Assembly (NCBI GenBank): GCA_023053685.1 | Contig: JALIGW010000016.1 | Coordinates: forward strand, 1,359,001 to 1,423,000 | Direction: 5' to 3' | Source of the DNA: Diadophis punctatus similis | Lineage: Eukaryota; Chordata; Lepidosauria; Squamata; Dipsadidae | DNA: 64,000 bases | In this document: positions 11,591 through 24,250 of the stretch, piece by piece | Numbering within the stretch: position 1 is the first letter of the stretch | Layout: every line of letters begins with the position of its first letter | The notes under the pieces: generated by a model | Database searches by the model: none | The model's input: only the letters and a program-made list of their open reading frames with translations | What the model was told of the DNA's origin: nothing | Position numbers and translations under genes: made by a program

Positions 11591-13080
11591 TTGTTCTTTT
11601 CTATGGATGTTTAGGGCTCTTTTCATTCTCTGCCTGCAGGAATGTTTGCAGGAAAGCTCAACTTGGCTCTTTTTCCAAAATATCTGAATATTTTCAGACT
11701 TCTGAAGTGGAAAGTAGTTTAGATATGCAAACTAAAAGACATTATTCTCATTTGTAGATAGATAAACCCACTGACCCTGAAAATACATCTCTTATTTCTG
11801 GCCAGATTCATAATCCAATTATTCTTGATCAGTGAAATGTAAGCCCATAATTAATGTGCCACCTGAGAGGTTTTGTTATTCTCTTTAAATTACATACTAA
11901 TTTATTAAATTGTCCTGATTAAGTAATGTATTTGACAATATAGGTTTCTTGTTAAGAATATTAAATATCTTGCACCTATCTGATTATGTAAAGGTCTAAA
12001 GAAGATACTTTTGTACATGGTATCTTTCTAAGTGCAAGGAAAGATCGATATTTCCTTTGGATCTGGCTGCATAGGGTGTGTTTCTGAAGAGCAATACATA
12101 CAAAATTTATAGTAAACTTTTCCTTATAATCAAAATTGACTGGAAAAAGTAAGAAGCAATAAGTAAATGAATGTATAATTTTTTAAAAATAAATTTGTGA
12201 TGAAGTAGAACCTGGTTTTAGGATGCAAAAAATACTTATGCCATATAGCACTTTTTTCATTGTCTGAATGCATCAATGTCAGCAGGAAAAGGCCAATTTG
12301 GATAGTGCATATCTGGTCTTTAGCTGCCTCAACCCAGCCAGCCTAAACAATGACAAGAAATTATAAATTGCTAGAATAGGGATATTGAAAAAGCAACAGA
12401 AATCCACAAAAACAGAGAAAGAAAAGGGAGGCGGGGAAACTTCTAAAAGTATAACTTGGCCACATTCCTTTTAGCTTTAATCAAGCGGACTCTGGTAAGT
12501 GGTATCTTGAATCTTGTGCCAGGATAACTGCTGGCCTTAGGGTGAAAAGATTTCCAATCTGTCCCATTCAGCCTCAACAACTGTTTTCCAGATTTTCTTT
12601 TCTTTCTCCCCCAAAAATCTAAACTGTTAGTATGTACCATAGAGAAATTCTTCTATATAGAATTCACAGTGTTAATAATACGCTTCCTAGCTTCCTGTGT
12701 TGTCAGACATGTTCCTCTCCTTCAAAAATGTGTCAGGAAGATATTCTGCTGTTTCCACTTTTATCTTTAGATGATTGCAGTGTGGTTCTTTTTCTTTACA
12801 ATGTGTTTTTTAATTGAAAACACTACAAAACATCTGTGGGGTGTTTCTACTATAATAAACGCATCCAAGATTGCGTCTCTGCAGATTAGACAGCATCATC
12901 CTGTTTTCATTATGAACCAGAGAAATCATAAGCTTTGCTTGTACTTGCTGGGATCTCATTCAGATTGTTAAAGAAAAGGAATTTTTGATCCTTTCAGACC
13001 TTCAGTCTACTGAAAATTGGGGGAGGCAGCTATTAGATCACACATGCTGTCCGCATGCCCAACTTCTAAGTGTTCATTTG
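11591..13080. other. Intergenic sequence, nothing recognised
   Basis: No coding exon or repeat terminus was recognised. Confidence 0.45.
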
Positions 13081-13088
13081 CTGGATAG

Positions 13089-13396
13089 CAGAGGTGGGTT
13101 TCAGCAGGTTCTAACCAGTTCTGGAGAACCGGTAGTGGAAATTTTGAGTAGTTTGGAGAACCGGTAAATACCACCTCTGACTGGCCCACCCCCATCTATT
13201 CTCTGCCTCCCGAGTCCCAGCTGATCGGGAGGAAATGGGGATTTTGCAGTAACTTTCCCCTGGAGTGGGGAGGGAATGGAGATTTTACAGTATCCTTCCC
13301 CTGCCACACCCACCAAGACACATCCACCAAGACATGCCACGCCCACCAAGATACGCCCACAGAACTGGTAGTAAAAATGTTTGAATCCCACCACTG
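13089..13396. mobile_element. hAT-type non-autonomous element
   Basis: The ends are CAGAGGTGGGTTTCAGCAGG and ATCCCACCACTG. The flanks CTGGATAG (13081-13088) and AAGGATAG (13397-13404) match at 6 of 8 positions, consistent with a decayed target duplication. The interior is nearly the same as the copy at 53302-53556, including GAGAACCGGTAAATACCACC, so the two belong to one subfamily. Confidence 0.8.
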
Positions 13397-13404
13397 AAGG
13401 ATAG

Positions 13405-13929
13405 ATAGAGCCAATACAGTTGTTGATGCCTAGAAATTTAAAAGTCAGTCTTTTTCAGATATCTGAATGCAGAATAGCAGGCACATCATGGTATAAACAT
13501 ATATTCAAATTATATGATTCAAGAACCATTCTTCTCCTTTTTTTAAATGCAGAGTTGTGCAACCTGCAGGCTCCCAAGCACATTTGCACACAAACCGTGA
13601 AGCTACCTCTGACTCCAGTGCCAAATTTCATGGCATGCATGGCTTCTTGTCATTTTAAGAAACAAACCCCAAAACAACAAGTTCTAAATAGAATTTCTTC
13701 CATGAAATTGTGTTGCTCCTGGCCATTAAAAGAGTGCTGCTTTAGTAGCATATCCATGTGGGATTTCTGGAGAATCCAAAGCTCCTTTTGCACTTCTGTT
13801 TGCATATCATAGCGGAAACATCCCTCCTTTTTTTTTTAAATGGACAGTCTCATCAGGTGAACAGTGTCTTCTTAAGCGTCACCAGAAGAAATCCAGTGAA
13901 TCAAAGCTTTGATTTGTTAAACTATGGGA
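13405..13929. other. Intergenic sequence, nothing recognised
   Basis: Two overlapping open frames here (13420-13812 and 13758-14072) show no recognisable domain, and the second runs into a LINE tail. I do not call a gene. Confidence 0.4.
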
Positions 13930-14078
13930 GTTTGTGCCTACCGTCCCTGTCTTACTGTCCTATTGTCCAAATTTACCTGTACCTACTTTGCTTTTTTTTA
14001 TGTTTATACCATACCTGCTACCTTGTACATGTTTTGACAAACAAACAAACAAACAAACAAACAAATAAATAAATAAAA
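13930..14078 (+). mobile_element. 3' end of a CR1-group LINE with (CAAA)n(AAAT)n tail
   Basis: GTGCCTACCGTCCCTGTC matches the 3' untranslated region of the LINEs at 20195 and 24097 (both on the minus strand). It ends in TTTTGACAAACAAACAAAC and then AAAT units. Seven or so CAAA units followed by AAAT units give a two-phase tail. Confidence 0.7.
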
Positions 14079-14139
14079 GAACATCAATATATAAAATGGC
14101 AATGAAAGAAAGGCAAGCCACCAAGAATCAGAGATGGAT

Positions 14140-14835
14140 TCATTTTTTTAAAATTCAAAAAGTTTTATTAGTACAAAGTACAAAGATTTTTCTCTTTTTC
14201 TCCCCCCCCCTTCCCCCCAACCTCCTCCCCTCCCCTCCCCCCCGACTTCCCAGAAAAAGCACAGGGTATAATCTTCAATAAACATAAACTTAAAATATAC
14301 TATCAAATTATAAGTTCAAAATTTGAACTTATTCTAATTTTTTAACTCCTCATTGTTTAAGACCTTTTAAACACATTCTAAAATTCTTAACATATAACAT
14401 TATTAAGCTATATATATCTTCTTAATCTGATACTTTTTTTGAATATAATCAGTCCATCTACTCCATTCCAATACATCTATCTCATTTGAATATGATGAGA
14501 TTTTTGCCATTTCTGCCAGATGTGCAACTTTTAATGTCCATTCCTCATTAGTAGGTATATCTTCTTTCTTCCAATACTGTGCTACCAGCAACCTGGCAGC
14601 CGTTATCAAATTCAGAACCAGTTTAGTCTCTATTACAGTACAGTCCATAAGTATTCCCAGCAAGAAAAACTGTGGTGTAAACTTAATTTTTTTCTTTAAA
14701 ATATTTTGAATAATCCACCATATTTTAATCCAAAAAGCCTTAATTTTCTTACAAGTCCACCATATATGGAAATAAGTAGCATCTTCACATTCACATCTCC
14801 AACATTTAGGTTGTAAATTTGGATACATAGTTTAT
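14140..14835 (-). mobile_element. L1-clade LINE, ORF2 C-terminus and 3' UTR
   Basis: A 141-codon minus-strand frame (14403-14828) contains CWRCECEDATYFHIWWTC and KIKAFWIKI. This is the cysteine-histidine motif near the C-terminus of L1 ORF2. Downstream on the minus strand lies a purine-rich, G-tract-containing 3' UTR (about 14195-14250), followed by an A-rich end near 14140. The copy is 5' truncated, and the frame survives only as a relic. Confidence 0.85.
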
Positions 14836-15387
14836 GATGGATTCGTTTTGATCACATGAATCAAAGGGAAGTATTCAGCAAACTCAGAAAGCACAGGAGG
14901 GAAAGCAAGTCATAACAAACTGCAAACCGAGGATGAAATCCTAGGCTTCTATACTATCTCCCTTGTTTTGCATGGCAGCTTCTATTACTTATTACTCATA
15001 GAAAACTCGCTGACACACATATTTTTATGAGTTCAATTTGATTTACTATATCAGTTGTTATGGTATACTAACCTACTTATATTTGGGGGGGGGGTTATAT
15101 TTAAATATAATGAACACATATGGTTTCCTTTTTAAATGCTTTATTTGTTTGATTGTATATTGCTAACTGCCAAAATCGCAAGACTTTGCCACACACATCC
15201 GTCCATTGACTCTCATCCAAGCACTCATTATAATATGCATTGCTATTATTTAATAGATTTGTCCCACTTTTTGCAGAGTTTGCCCTCTCAAGACGGCTGA
15301 TAAAAGCTGGTAAATTAATTCTCATGTAGAACAATATAATTGTTATTAATTAAATAAGCTAAATTTATTTCCGTAAAACCTCTAGAT
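14836..15387. other. Intergenic sequence, nothing recognised
   Basis: No supported feature apart from a G run near 15085. Confidence 0.4.
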
Positions 15388-15617
15388 CAGTGGTTCCCAA
15401 TGTGGGGCCCACACTCCACAGGGGGGCAATTTGATTTTTAATGGGGACAATTGGAACCTTGTTTAAACCAAGTCAATGGCCTTTTAGGCTTCCTCCGCGT
15501 GAGTAGGAGTTCACTTTTTGAATAGTAAGAATTATATGTCACGGGGTGGGTGGGTGGGGGATCAGGATTTTAGAGATGCTTAGGTGGGGCATGGCCAAAA
15601 AAGGTTGGGAACTATTG
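15388..15617. mobile_element. hAT-type non-autonomous element
   Basis: The ends are CAGTGGTTCCCAATG and GGTTGGGAACTATTG. The flanks CTCTAGAT (15380-15387) and CTCTAAAT (15618-15625) form an 8-bp target duplication with one mismatch. It is non-coding. Confidence 0.8.
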
Positions 15618-15625
15618 CTCTAAAT

Positions 15626-16544
15626 GGAAAAGGTTTCCATGCATATTGGCCACTGACCTTTGTCAGAAGAATAATTTGGGGTTCCAACTCGAGCCAAGGA
15701 TGTGCAAGAATAAATAAAAATGAGATCCAGTCAGCTGTGAAAAAAGAAGAAATATTTACTCCTAAAAGCAAAAAGTTTGCCTTTGTGGGCAGCTGCAGAG
15801 AAATGGGATACAGTGACATACTTTTATAGGGAAGCTTGTCCTAGTGTGGAAGTGTCTACGTGCTGATTCTAGGGTGACACTTGAGGGGCATAAATATATC
15901 ATCTATGATGTTTATTCTTGTGAACATGCAGTTCTGCTGGGAGACCTAATTTAATTAACTCTATTTGTGTTTACAGACCTTATCCTTTGATATGTGGATT
16001 AGGTCTGGGTAACTTATTTGGGGGTTTAAGGAAGTTTGAGTAAAAAATTGCCCCTCCCCCCATTTGCTATTTTTACTTGATTAACTTAGTTTTAGCTTGA
16101 CTGTCAATTATCTAGTGGAGACATTGATTCTCAATCCATTCTGGTTTCTGTTAATATTTTAAGGGAAGATGAAATATTATAAAGAATTAAATATATTTGG
16201 CTATAAAACTTATCACACCTGCCATATCCAAACCACTTTTAACATTTCTTCTGGAGTCCCTCTAAAAATACGCATAATTTTAATGTGACCCAGTGGGAAT
16301 ATTAAAAATGGAATTAACCATCTAATTAAATTAAATAAATGTAAGCATTTAATACACAGTGGCAAATTTTAATTTTTACTGCATTTTAGACTATTTTTAT
16401 ATTAATGATATTAAATATATTTCAGAGCTTTTATTTCACTTCCCTTATGCATCACATCTTAGAATGAAAGAAAAGTGTGCTATTGATTCTTATCAACTAT
16501 AGAAGTCTGTTCAAAAAATGATAGGTGGGAACTGGTTGCTATCA
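15626..16544. other. AT-rich intergenic sequence, nothing recognised
   Basis: No gene or repeat terminus was recognised. Confidence 0.4.
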
Positions 16545-16652
16545 TTAGAATAGAATAGAATAGAATAGAATAGAATAGAATAGAATAGAATAGAATAGAA
16601 TAGAATAGAATAGAATAGAACTGAACTGAACTGAACTGAATTGAATTGAATT
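16545..16652 (-). repeat. Pentanucleotide microsatellite at an L2 LINE end
   Basis: On the minus strand, reading away from the LINE, the unit changes in order: TTCAA units next to the AATAAAG end, then TTCAG units, then about 15 TTCTA units. It directly abuts the L2 3' end, so the array is best read as an expanded LINE tail. Confidence 0.9.
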
Positions 16653-17610
16653 CTTTATTGGCCAAGTGTGATTGGACACACAAGGAATTTGTCTTTGGTG
16701 CATATGCTCTCAGTGTACATAAAAAGACAAGATACATTTGTCAAGAATCATAAGGTACAACACCTAATGATAGTCATAGGATACAAATAAGCAATCAAAT
16801 CATACTGGGAAACAATCAATATAAATCGTAAGGATACAAACAACTAAGTTACAGTCATGCAGTCATAAGTCATAAGTGGGAGGAGATGGGTGATAGGAAC
16901 GATGAGAAGATTAATAGTAATAGTAATGCAGATTTAGTGAATAGTTTGACAGTGTTGATGGGATTATTTGTTTAGCAGAGTGATGGTGTTCGGGGAAAAA
17001 ACTGTTCTAGTTGTTTTGGTGTGCAGTGCTTTATGTCGTTTTGAGGGTAGGAGTTGAAACAATTTATGTCCAGGATGTGAAGGGTCTGTAAATATTTTCA
17101 CAGCCCTCTTTTTGACTTGTGTGGTATACAGGTCCTCAGTGGAAGGCAGGTTGGCAGTAATTGTTTTTTCTGCAGTTGTAATTATCCTCTGAAGTCTGTG
17201 TCTGTCTTGTTGGGTTGCAGAACCAAACCAGACAGTTATAGAGGTGCAGATGACAGACTCAATAATTCCTCTGTAGAACTGTATCAGCAGCAGTTTGAGC
17301 TTCCTGAGTTGGCGCAGAAAGAACATTCTTTGTTGTGCTTTTTTAATGATGTTTTTGATGTTAGGTGACCATTTTAGGTCTTGAGATATGATAGAACCTA
17401 GAAACTTGAGGGTCTGTCACTCTGTACTGTTGATACTGTGTTGTCTAGTATTGTAAGAGGTGGTAGTATGGGAGGGTTTCTCCTAAAGTCTACCACCATT
17501 TCTATGGTTTTGAGTGTGTTCAGTTCCAGATTGTTCTGGTCGCACCACAAGGCTAGTTGTTCAACCTCCTGTCTGTCATGCGGATTCATCGTTGTCTCAA
17601 ATGAGACCAA
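16653..17610 (-). mobile_element. L2-clade LINE, 3' portion
   Basis: Minus-strand frames include FLRQLRKLKL, FYRGIIESVICTSITVWFG and TADLYTTQ-like sequence, ending in SHPGHKLFQLLPS (16964-17326). A second frame (17398-17610) reads LALWCDQNNLELNTLKTIEM then VDFRRNP. This order and wording are those of the C-terminal half of L2/Maui reverse-transcriptase ORFs. Frames are broken between the two pieces and the 5' part is missing. Confidence 0.85.
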
Positions 17611-19595
17611 TCATTAGATAGTGACTTATGCATAACCTTTTGAATATAAGGATTACACTTGCATATATACCATTTTAGAGGAGTAGATATTTAACAAATA
17701 TCGTTCAGGTCCATCTTTATCTCTCTTAATATTGCAGCTACCTTACTTTTGCGTCTTCATTATTATTGTTTTTTTCTGGCTATTGAGGGTGTTGCTTTGG
17801 TTTTCTTATTCTTGTTTTTGTGCTTAGTTTTGTGCTTAGTTCACACCTGAAAGCTAGTGCAAAAAAAGAGAACTACTTTTAAGATGAACTTGACCCCATA
17901 AGATTTACTAACATCATATTTAATTATACCTAAGACATCTAAATAAGTGGTTAAAGGAATCTCTAGAGGATTCATAGAGGGCACTCATGTGACTTGCATT
18001 TCATGGTATGTTACAGGTTTAAACAAAACCATATTCCATAGCACACTGTGCTGATATCTTTCTTCAGATTGGACTCAGAGGCCTGGGAGCCATTAGTTCC
18101 AGTTTCACCACTGAATGATATTTATATTCTTCTGCATTTTCTTTACTCAACAGGATCTCACATTTTTCATTTTTCTTCCTTGTGGAATCAAAGGGTTGAA
18201 GTAGACAAACTGTTTTGTGATAAGAAAACATTTATTTAAAAAGCGTAATTTTTTTTAAAATGGCAATCACACTTTGTGGAGAAATATAATATCTAGTGAT
18301 GCTTTAGACAGTTTTTCTTCACCTTTGCTAAAAATTAGATTTTAAGATAGCACATATTTTGCACTATCTCTGGAAAATTATTTTAAGATTTATTAGTGAA
18401 GAAAATACTAGTTAAGTGAAGAAGAATCTCCAAGACCAACCTAGGGCCTAAATCATCTTTTATTTTCAGAAAGTAAAGCATAACTTATATATTTTTTTGT
18501 TTCAGAACATTTTCAGATTCGGTTCAGAAAATTCCTGTATCCCTCTGTCTCCCACCCTTCCTTAGTCTCTGTCAATGGAAAGAAACAATGAATGCTAATC
18601 TCTCCCCTGACACATGTTGTAACTAACACTGCAGTTATACTGTCTCTTCAGCATCTCACCACCTAAGAACAGTGGGGTGTAAGGTAGATATATATATTTG
18701 TGTTTCCTCTTTATCTCTCTTTCTGCCTGCTTTTTATCTGTGAGGTTGTTAAGTTCAAAGTACTTCTTTTCTACTTTTTAAATTAATTCTTTATTAAATT
18801 TCAAGACCAAACTTTAAAATACAAACATAAAAGAGAAAGGGAATAACAATACAAATTAAAAGTGGCAGGAAAAAAAATAAAACAAATTTATAACAAAGAT
18901 GACCTTCAATTTTTTTTTACTCCAGAGAAAATAACCCATAAAATAACCTCTCTCTAAATTTAAAGAGATAATAAAAATATTTTAAAATTCTAATAATCAA
19001 CATTTTAAAATGCCAATATTCATAAAATATTCTTCCCAACTTTAATCCAATATATTTAATCTTATATTTAAAATGTTACAATATTTCTCTAATCCAATCC
19101 AATCCAACCTAATCCTCAAATTCCAAATTCCAAAGTTGATTCCCCCCTCCACTTTGCAAAAAATGTAGTCAAATTATTGTCACTAAGCAAAGGAATCAAT
19201 TTTGCCATCTTCCTACTTTTACAAGATTATTTGCTCTCTGACTCTGCCTGATAGGATGTAGCTAGCTAGGAACTGGACTTTTCCTATTGCTTTCGTGTAA
19301 TTCTTGTAATAAAATCTCTTTTGGAAAGAGCTGCTCACTGATTCTTTCTAAGGTTATATTCCTACTCTTCAGAAACACACTCAAACCACTTCCTCAAATA
19401 CCCACACCTCTTAAGGTTGCTCAACAACAACTAGCATTCATATACCAAAGTTAGCAGGCATGGAATCGCATAGTCATAATCTCCACTAATTGAGATTTAA
19501 TTATTTTTAAATATTAATTATTATTATTATCTAATTATTTAAATTACAGGAACCACTTCAGCCTGTTAAATTAGTTTTTGCAATTGTTAGAGAAG
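17611..19595. other. AT-rich intergenic sequence, no gene seen
   Basis: The segment 18775-19110 is A/T-biased and begins with TTCTTTATTAAATTTCAAG, much like a LINE 3' UTR read in reverse. I cannot assign it. The rest shows nothing. Confidence 0.4.
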
Positions 19596-19830
19596 GAGCC
19601 GAGTTGGTGCAGTGGTTAAATGCAGCACTGCAGGCTACTGCTAGTTCAGCAGTTCAGCTGTTCAAATCTCACCGGCTCAAGGTTGACTCAGCCTTCCATC
19701 CTTCTGAGGTCGGTAAAATGAGGACCCAGATTGTTGGGGGCAATATGCTGAACTCTGTAAACCGCTTAGAGAGGGCTGTAAAGCACTATGAAGCGGTATA
19801 TAAGTCTAAGTGCTATTGCTATTGCTATTA
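19596..19830 (+). mobile_element. Sauria-type tRNA-derived SINE, near full length
   Basis: The head GAGCCGAGTTGGTGCAGTGG carries an A-box-like sequence, and GTTCAAATCTC (about 19660) a B box, as in tRNA-derived pol III promoters. The body contains GACTCAGCCTTCCATCCTTC and AAACCGCTTAGAGAGGG. It ends in repeated TATTGC units. It matches my recollection of the squamate Sauria SINE. It is not a functional tRNA gene. Confidence 0.88.
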
Positions 19831-20194
19831 TGTCCTGTTTTGTGGACAAGGTGTTTCATAGTTTTCCTATTTCACGCTAAATCTCTACATGACCGCTCTT
19901 AAAGGCTACATTCAGATGTAAAAGAGGACATGACATTTCCTCACAGCATTGCACCTAAGATCATTAATGTGCTGTTTAAAGTATGGTTTAAACTTTTAAA
20001 GTACTAAACAGTTGATAATTTAAAGGGGTGTTTACTTTGATATGATATAAATCAGCTCTCTTAAATATGAACTCAGTTTCCAAAGTCTTAAACAAGTCCT
20101 AATTTTGGAGGCTCATTTGCTGAGCACACAAAAGATCTCCCTTTGTTTGTTTGTTTGTTTTTTGCTTTAAGCTACAGCTTATATACCTTGAGCT

Positions 20195-21760
20195 GTTTAA
20201 TTTTAATTTTAATTTATTTATTTTGTCAATCTCGTATTAGATTATACGTATAAGTATATACATAATTTGAATACATGAAATGAATAAAAATAAAAGGGAA
20301 CATTAGGACAGGGACGGTAGGCACGTTGGTGCGCTTATGCACGCCCCTTACAGACCTCTTAGGAATGGGGTGAGGTCAACAGTAGACAGTCTAAGGTTAA
20401 AATTGTGGGGGTTTGGGGATGAAACCACAGAGTCGGGTAGTGCATTCCAGGCATTGACCACTCTGTTGCTGAAGTTGTATTTTCTGCAATCGAGTTTGAA
20501 GCAGTTCACTTTAAGTTTGTATCTATTGTGTGCTCGTGTATTGTTGTGGTTAAAGCTGAAGTAGTCATTGACAGGTAGGACATTGTAGCGGGTAATTTTA
20601 TGAACTATGCTTAGGTCATACCGAAGGCGGCGCAGTTCTAAGTTGTCTAAGCCCAGAATTTCAAGTCTGGTGGCATAGGGTATTCTGTTGCAAGCAGAGG
20701 AGTGGAGGACTCTTCTCGTGAAATATCTCTGGACACGTTCAATTGTATTAATGTCCAATATGCAGTGCGCGTTTCAGACAGATGAGCTGTATTTGAGAAT
20801 TGATCTAGCAAATGTTATGTATGCTCTGGTTAGTAGTGTAATATTACCATACAAGAAGTTACGCAAGATTAAGTTTACAACTCTTAATGCCTTTTTGGCG
20901 ATGTTGTTACAGTGGGCTTTGGCATTTAGATCATTAGATATGAGTACTCCAAGGTTCTTGACAGAGTGAGGCTCATCTACAAGGTCGTGTCCACTCAGTT
21001 TGTATTTTGTGTTCTGATTCTTTTTGCCAATGTGTAAGACAGAGCATTTGTTGGTTGAGATTTGGAGTTGCCAATTGTTTGACCATTCTGACAGAATGTC
21101 AAGGTCTTTTTGAAGGGTAGCAGTATTATCAGTGGTGTTTAATAGTTTTACGTCATTGGCAAAGAGGACACCGTTTCTTATAATATGATCGCAAAGGTCA
21201 TTTATGTAGAGTATAAGGAGTGTTGGTCCTAGAATGCTGCCTTGGGGGACACCACTGTTAACAGGTACAGGATTTGATAAGGTGCTCCCTATTTTGACCA
21301 CTTCTTGTCTGTTTGACAGGAACGCAGTTATCCAATTGTGTAGGGGTTCAGAGATGCCATAGGATTTTAGTTTTAAAAGTAGTTTGTCGTGTACCACTGA
21401 ATCAAAGGCTTTACAGAAGTCTATGCAAATTGTGTCTATTGCTTTGCCCTGGTTGAATTTTGTAGTCCATATGTTTTTGTAGTGTAGAAGTTGTAGATTA
21501 CAGGATAATTTTTTTTGAAACCAAATTGTTTTTTAGAGAGTAGGTTGTTTGTTTCTAAGTGGAGGGTAATGGATTGGTTAATGATTGATTCCATGACTTT
21601 GCAGGTGACGCAGCATAGAGAGATTGGTCTGTAATTTTCAACTAGGCTGGGATCTCCCTTTTTTGAAGATAGGGATGGCCATGGCTGGTGACCATAGGTT
21701 GGGTAGGGAGTTGGTCCTGAAAGATTTTTCAAAGATTATGCTTAGAGGTTCAGCTATAGC
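20195..21760 (-). mobile_element. CR1-group (L3-like) LINE, reverse-transcriptase and 3' UTR
   Basis: Three minus-strand pieces line up in order. Piece 1 (21436-21732) contains ENYRPISLCCVTCKVMESII. Piece 2 (20774-21397) contains VNSGVPQGSILGPTLLILYI and FANDVKLL, where an intact element would have FADD. Piece 3 (20348-20758) contains IERVQRYFTRRVL and NAWNALPDSVV. Frame breaks lie near 20765 and 21415. The 3' UTR includes the block shared with 13930 and 24097, and the end is an A/T-rich ATAAAT tail. With the catalytic aspartate changed and frames broken, the copy is dead. Confidence 0.87.
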
Positions 21761-22238
21761 AATGGAAAGCTTTTTTAAAGAAGTATGCACATAGTCCATG
21801 AACCCCCATTCTTTCTATCTTTAGGAAAAGAATACTGGCCTTGCATTTCATTTATAGTTTTTAAAGTTGAATTGGTTTTAATGATTTCAGTCTTTTGGGT
21901 GTTTTAATTCTGAGTTTAGTTCTTATCCAGCCTCATTTACCTTTTCTCAGTGCTAAACACACCCAGTTTCCTCACTAAGACTTACTTTCCTAACTGTATC
22001 CCCTTCTCAGACTCTCTGAATATTCCTAAAATGTGATACACAAAACTTGAGGTCACATCTAAACAAAACAGAATATAGTCAATTTATAATTTTTCATGAC
22101 GCTTTTCTTTATTAATGTTTATTTACTATTCTTTTGCAGAATATAATTTGCCTTTTTAGCAACTTCATATTGCTCAGTCATATCCAGCTTGTGATTAACC
22201 ACAGTTCAAAATATTCAAAGTATTATTTCAATCTAGGT
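21761..22238. other. Intergenic sequence, nothing recognised
   Basis: No supported feature. Confidence 0.4.
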
Positions 22239-22369
22239 CAGGGGTGTCAAACTCACGTCGTCATAGTGGTATCACGTGATGTATATGTATTCCCCCCTTC
22301 GTTAACCGGGTATGGGCGTGGTCAGCACATAACACATCTGGCCCACTGGCTGGGGGTTTGACAGCCCTG
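22239..22369. mobile_element. Short hAT-type element
   Basis: The ends are CAGGGGTGTCAAACTC and GTTTGACAGCCCTG. The flanks ATCTAGGT (22231-22238) and ATGTAGGT (22370-22377) form an 8-bp target duplication with one mismatch. The interior ATCACGTGATG block is shared with the element at 1-58. Confidence 0.83.
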
Positions 22370-22377
22370 ATGTAGGT

Positions 22378-24096
22378 ATTCCCCATCCATACAAGGTTTT
22401 GCATGACATGCTAAAGGCCACACAAAAGTAAGCAGGATTAATTTTATTTTCTCCCATTTAAATAAATATTCTCTTTAATATATTTCCCCTTTGATTCATT
22501 TCATGTATTTATTTCACAGCATTTCCATGTCACTCCAGTTATACAACTCTGGCAATTTATAAAAATAAAAATAATAAACATAATTGCTTATCCCAGGTCC
22601 TCGGTCCTATTGGCAGAGAAGAATGCCAAATCCAGTCTGAACATCACAGCGGTGTGATGAACAAATATCCAGCCAGCCATCCAGCCATTATAAAAGCTTT
22701 AGGATGAAAGTATAATAATTTAAGAGTAACACCACAAATTATGATATAAACATAGCAAAAATATAATGTTTTATAACTCGGGGGGGTTTGATACTAATAA
22801 TATGACACCCCCCCCCGTAAACTAAATTTTTATTTATCATCAGAGTCATTATTTTTTTAGCATTATAGCTCTCTCTACTGATAAAAAGACAACACTGCAG
22901 CCTCTCTTTTTCATTTTTTAAAAACAGGCAGAAGAGCACGTAGAAAAGGAAACTGGTTGAGTAGATAAGAGAAAAAGCATTTTTTTGCATTTTCTGGAGC
23001 TTGGAAGTTGGCTAAAGGAAAAATGGTAAAAAAATAATATTATCTTTCAAGTTTGGATAGATATAAGCAGATAAAGTGGGTGTCCTAAGATCTGTGAAGG
23101 TTAAAACGTCCATTTTGCCCTTAATCTTCCCTAATCTCCAAAATGTACAAATAAGTCCAAAATGTTTCACTTATACTTTAGGAGAGTTTGAACCATATTC
23201 AGCTCCCCACATGGGGGGTATGCAGACTTGAAGTATTTTCAGTATTCCTGACGTAAATGAACAGCTTTTTATTATGTACTTTTCTGCCTAATTAACTAAC
23301 CTTAAATTGATTTTGAATTTTGATTCTATGAGTTATTTCAGTTTGACCTAATCAACAAATCTGATAAGCATAAGCTATATTTCTTCATTATCTTCATGAA
23401 AACCTACACGGGCTAAGGTTAAACCCTTTGAAATCTATTTCATACCTCACTCCATTTTTATGAGGCGGTGGTGCTGCATAATAATTTTAAGCCAATTGTA
23501 CATCAACCTAACAGACATGGTATCAGTTTATGCATATTTAACCTGGCAATCAAAATATATTAGGTATTTTCTCAAACACTCTACTAAACATTAGTTAAAG
23601 GTTAGAATAGTTCCTCAGCTGTTGTTGGTGTTCCTAGGATTGCTCCCACTTAGTTGCAAGGTTGACTTGTTTTGAGCTGCTCTCTCTTCAGTTATTATAA
23701 TAATGGATTTTTTTTCCACCCTGATGCTGACTATGGCTGAGATGGAGTTAGTGGCCCAAAGTCATCCAGCTGCCTACCATGTTAAGGGAAGTCTAGAAGT
23801 TTGGTCTCCCTGCTCCTAATTTAGCATCTTAACTATTGCCTCATGAATCTCATGAATAGTCATGAAAATAACCTGATAAGAACAACAAACTATATTACTA
23901 TTTCCTTCTCTAGCTAGATATTATGAATGAAATAACTTAGAAACAAAGGTCTATCATGAAACCACCCACATAAACTAAGTGCTCCCCTACCCAAGAAACA
24001 CCCCAACCTCCCACAAGAGAAGCTATGTAAGAACACTATTTAGATAAGCACAAACACACTGCAGCAACCCTGAACACCAGAAAAAGGAAACAGGTT
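22378..24096. other. AT-rich intergenic sequence, nothing recognised
   Basis: No coding exon or repeat end was recognised; C and G runs occur near 22780 and 22808. Confidence 0.4.
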
Positions 24097-24250
24097 ATCT
24101 ATTTTATTTATTTATTTATTTTTGTCAAGTACGTGTTGGTAATATACATAGATGTAACATTGTTTATATACATAAGATGGGTACTGATAAGAGGGAACAT
24201 TAGGACAGGGACGGTAGGCACGCTGGTGCACTTATGCACGCCCCTATCTG
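24097..24250 (-). mobile_element. 3' end of CR1-group LINE (same family as 20195)
   Basis: GGGAACATTAGGACAGGGAC and GGTAGGCACG are shared with 20305-20330. On the minus strand the copy ends TTGACAAAAATAAATAAATA. Only the last ~150 bp was inserted. Confidence 0.8.

Noticed and set aside
13420..14072. Two frames of 130 and 104 codons as a possible small gene
   Set aside because: No recognisable motif or splice signal supports them, and the second ends in a LINE tail of AAAC repeats.
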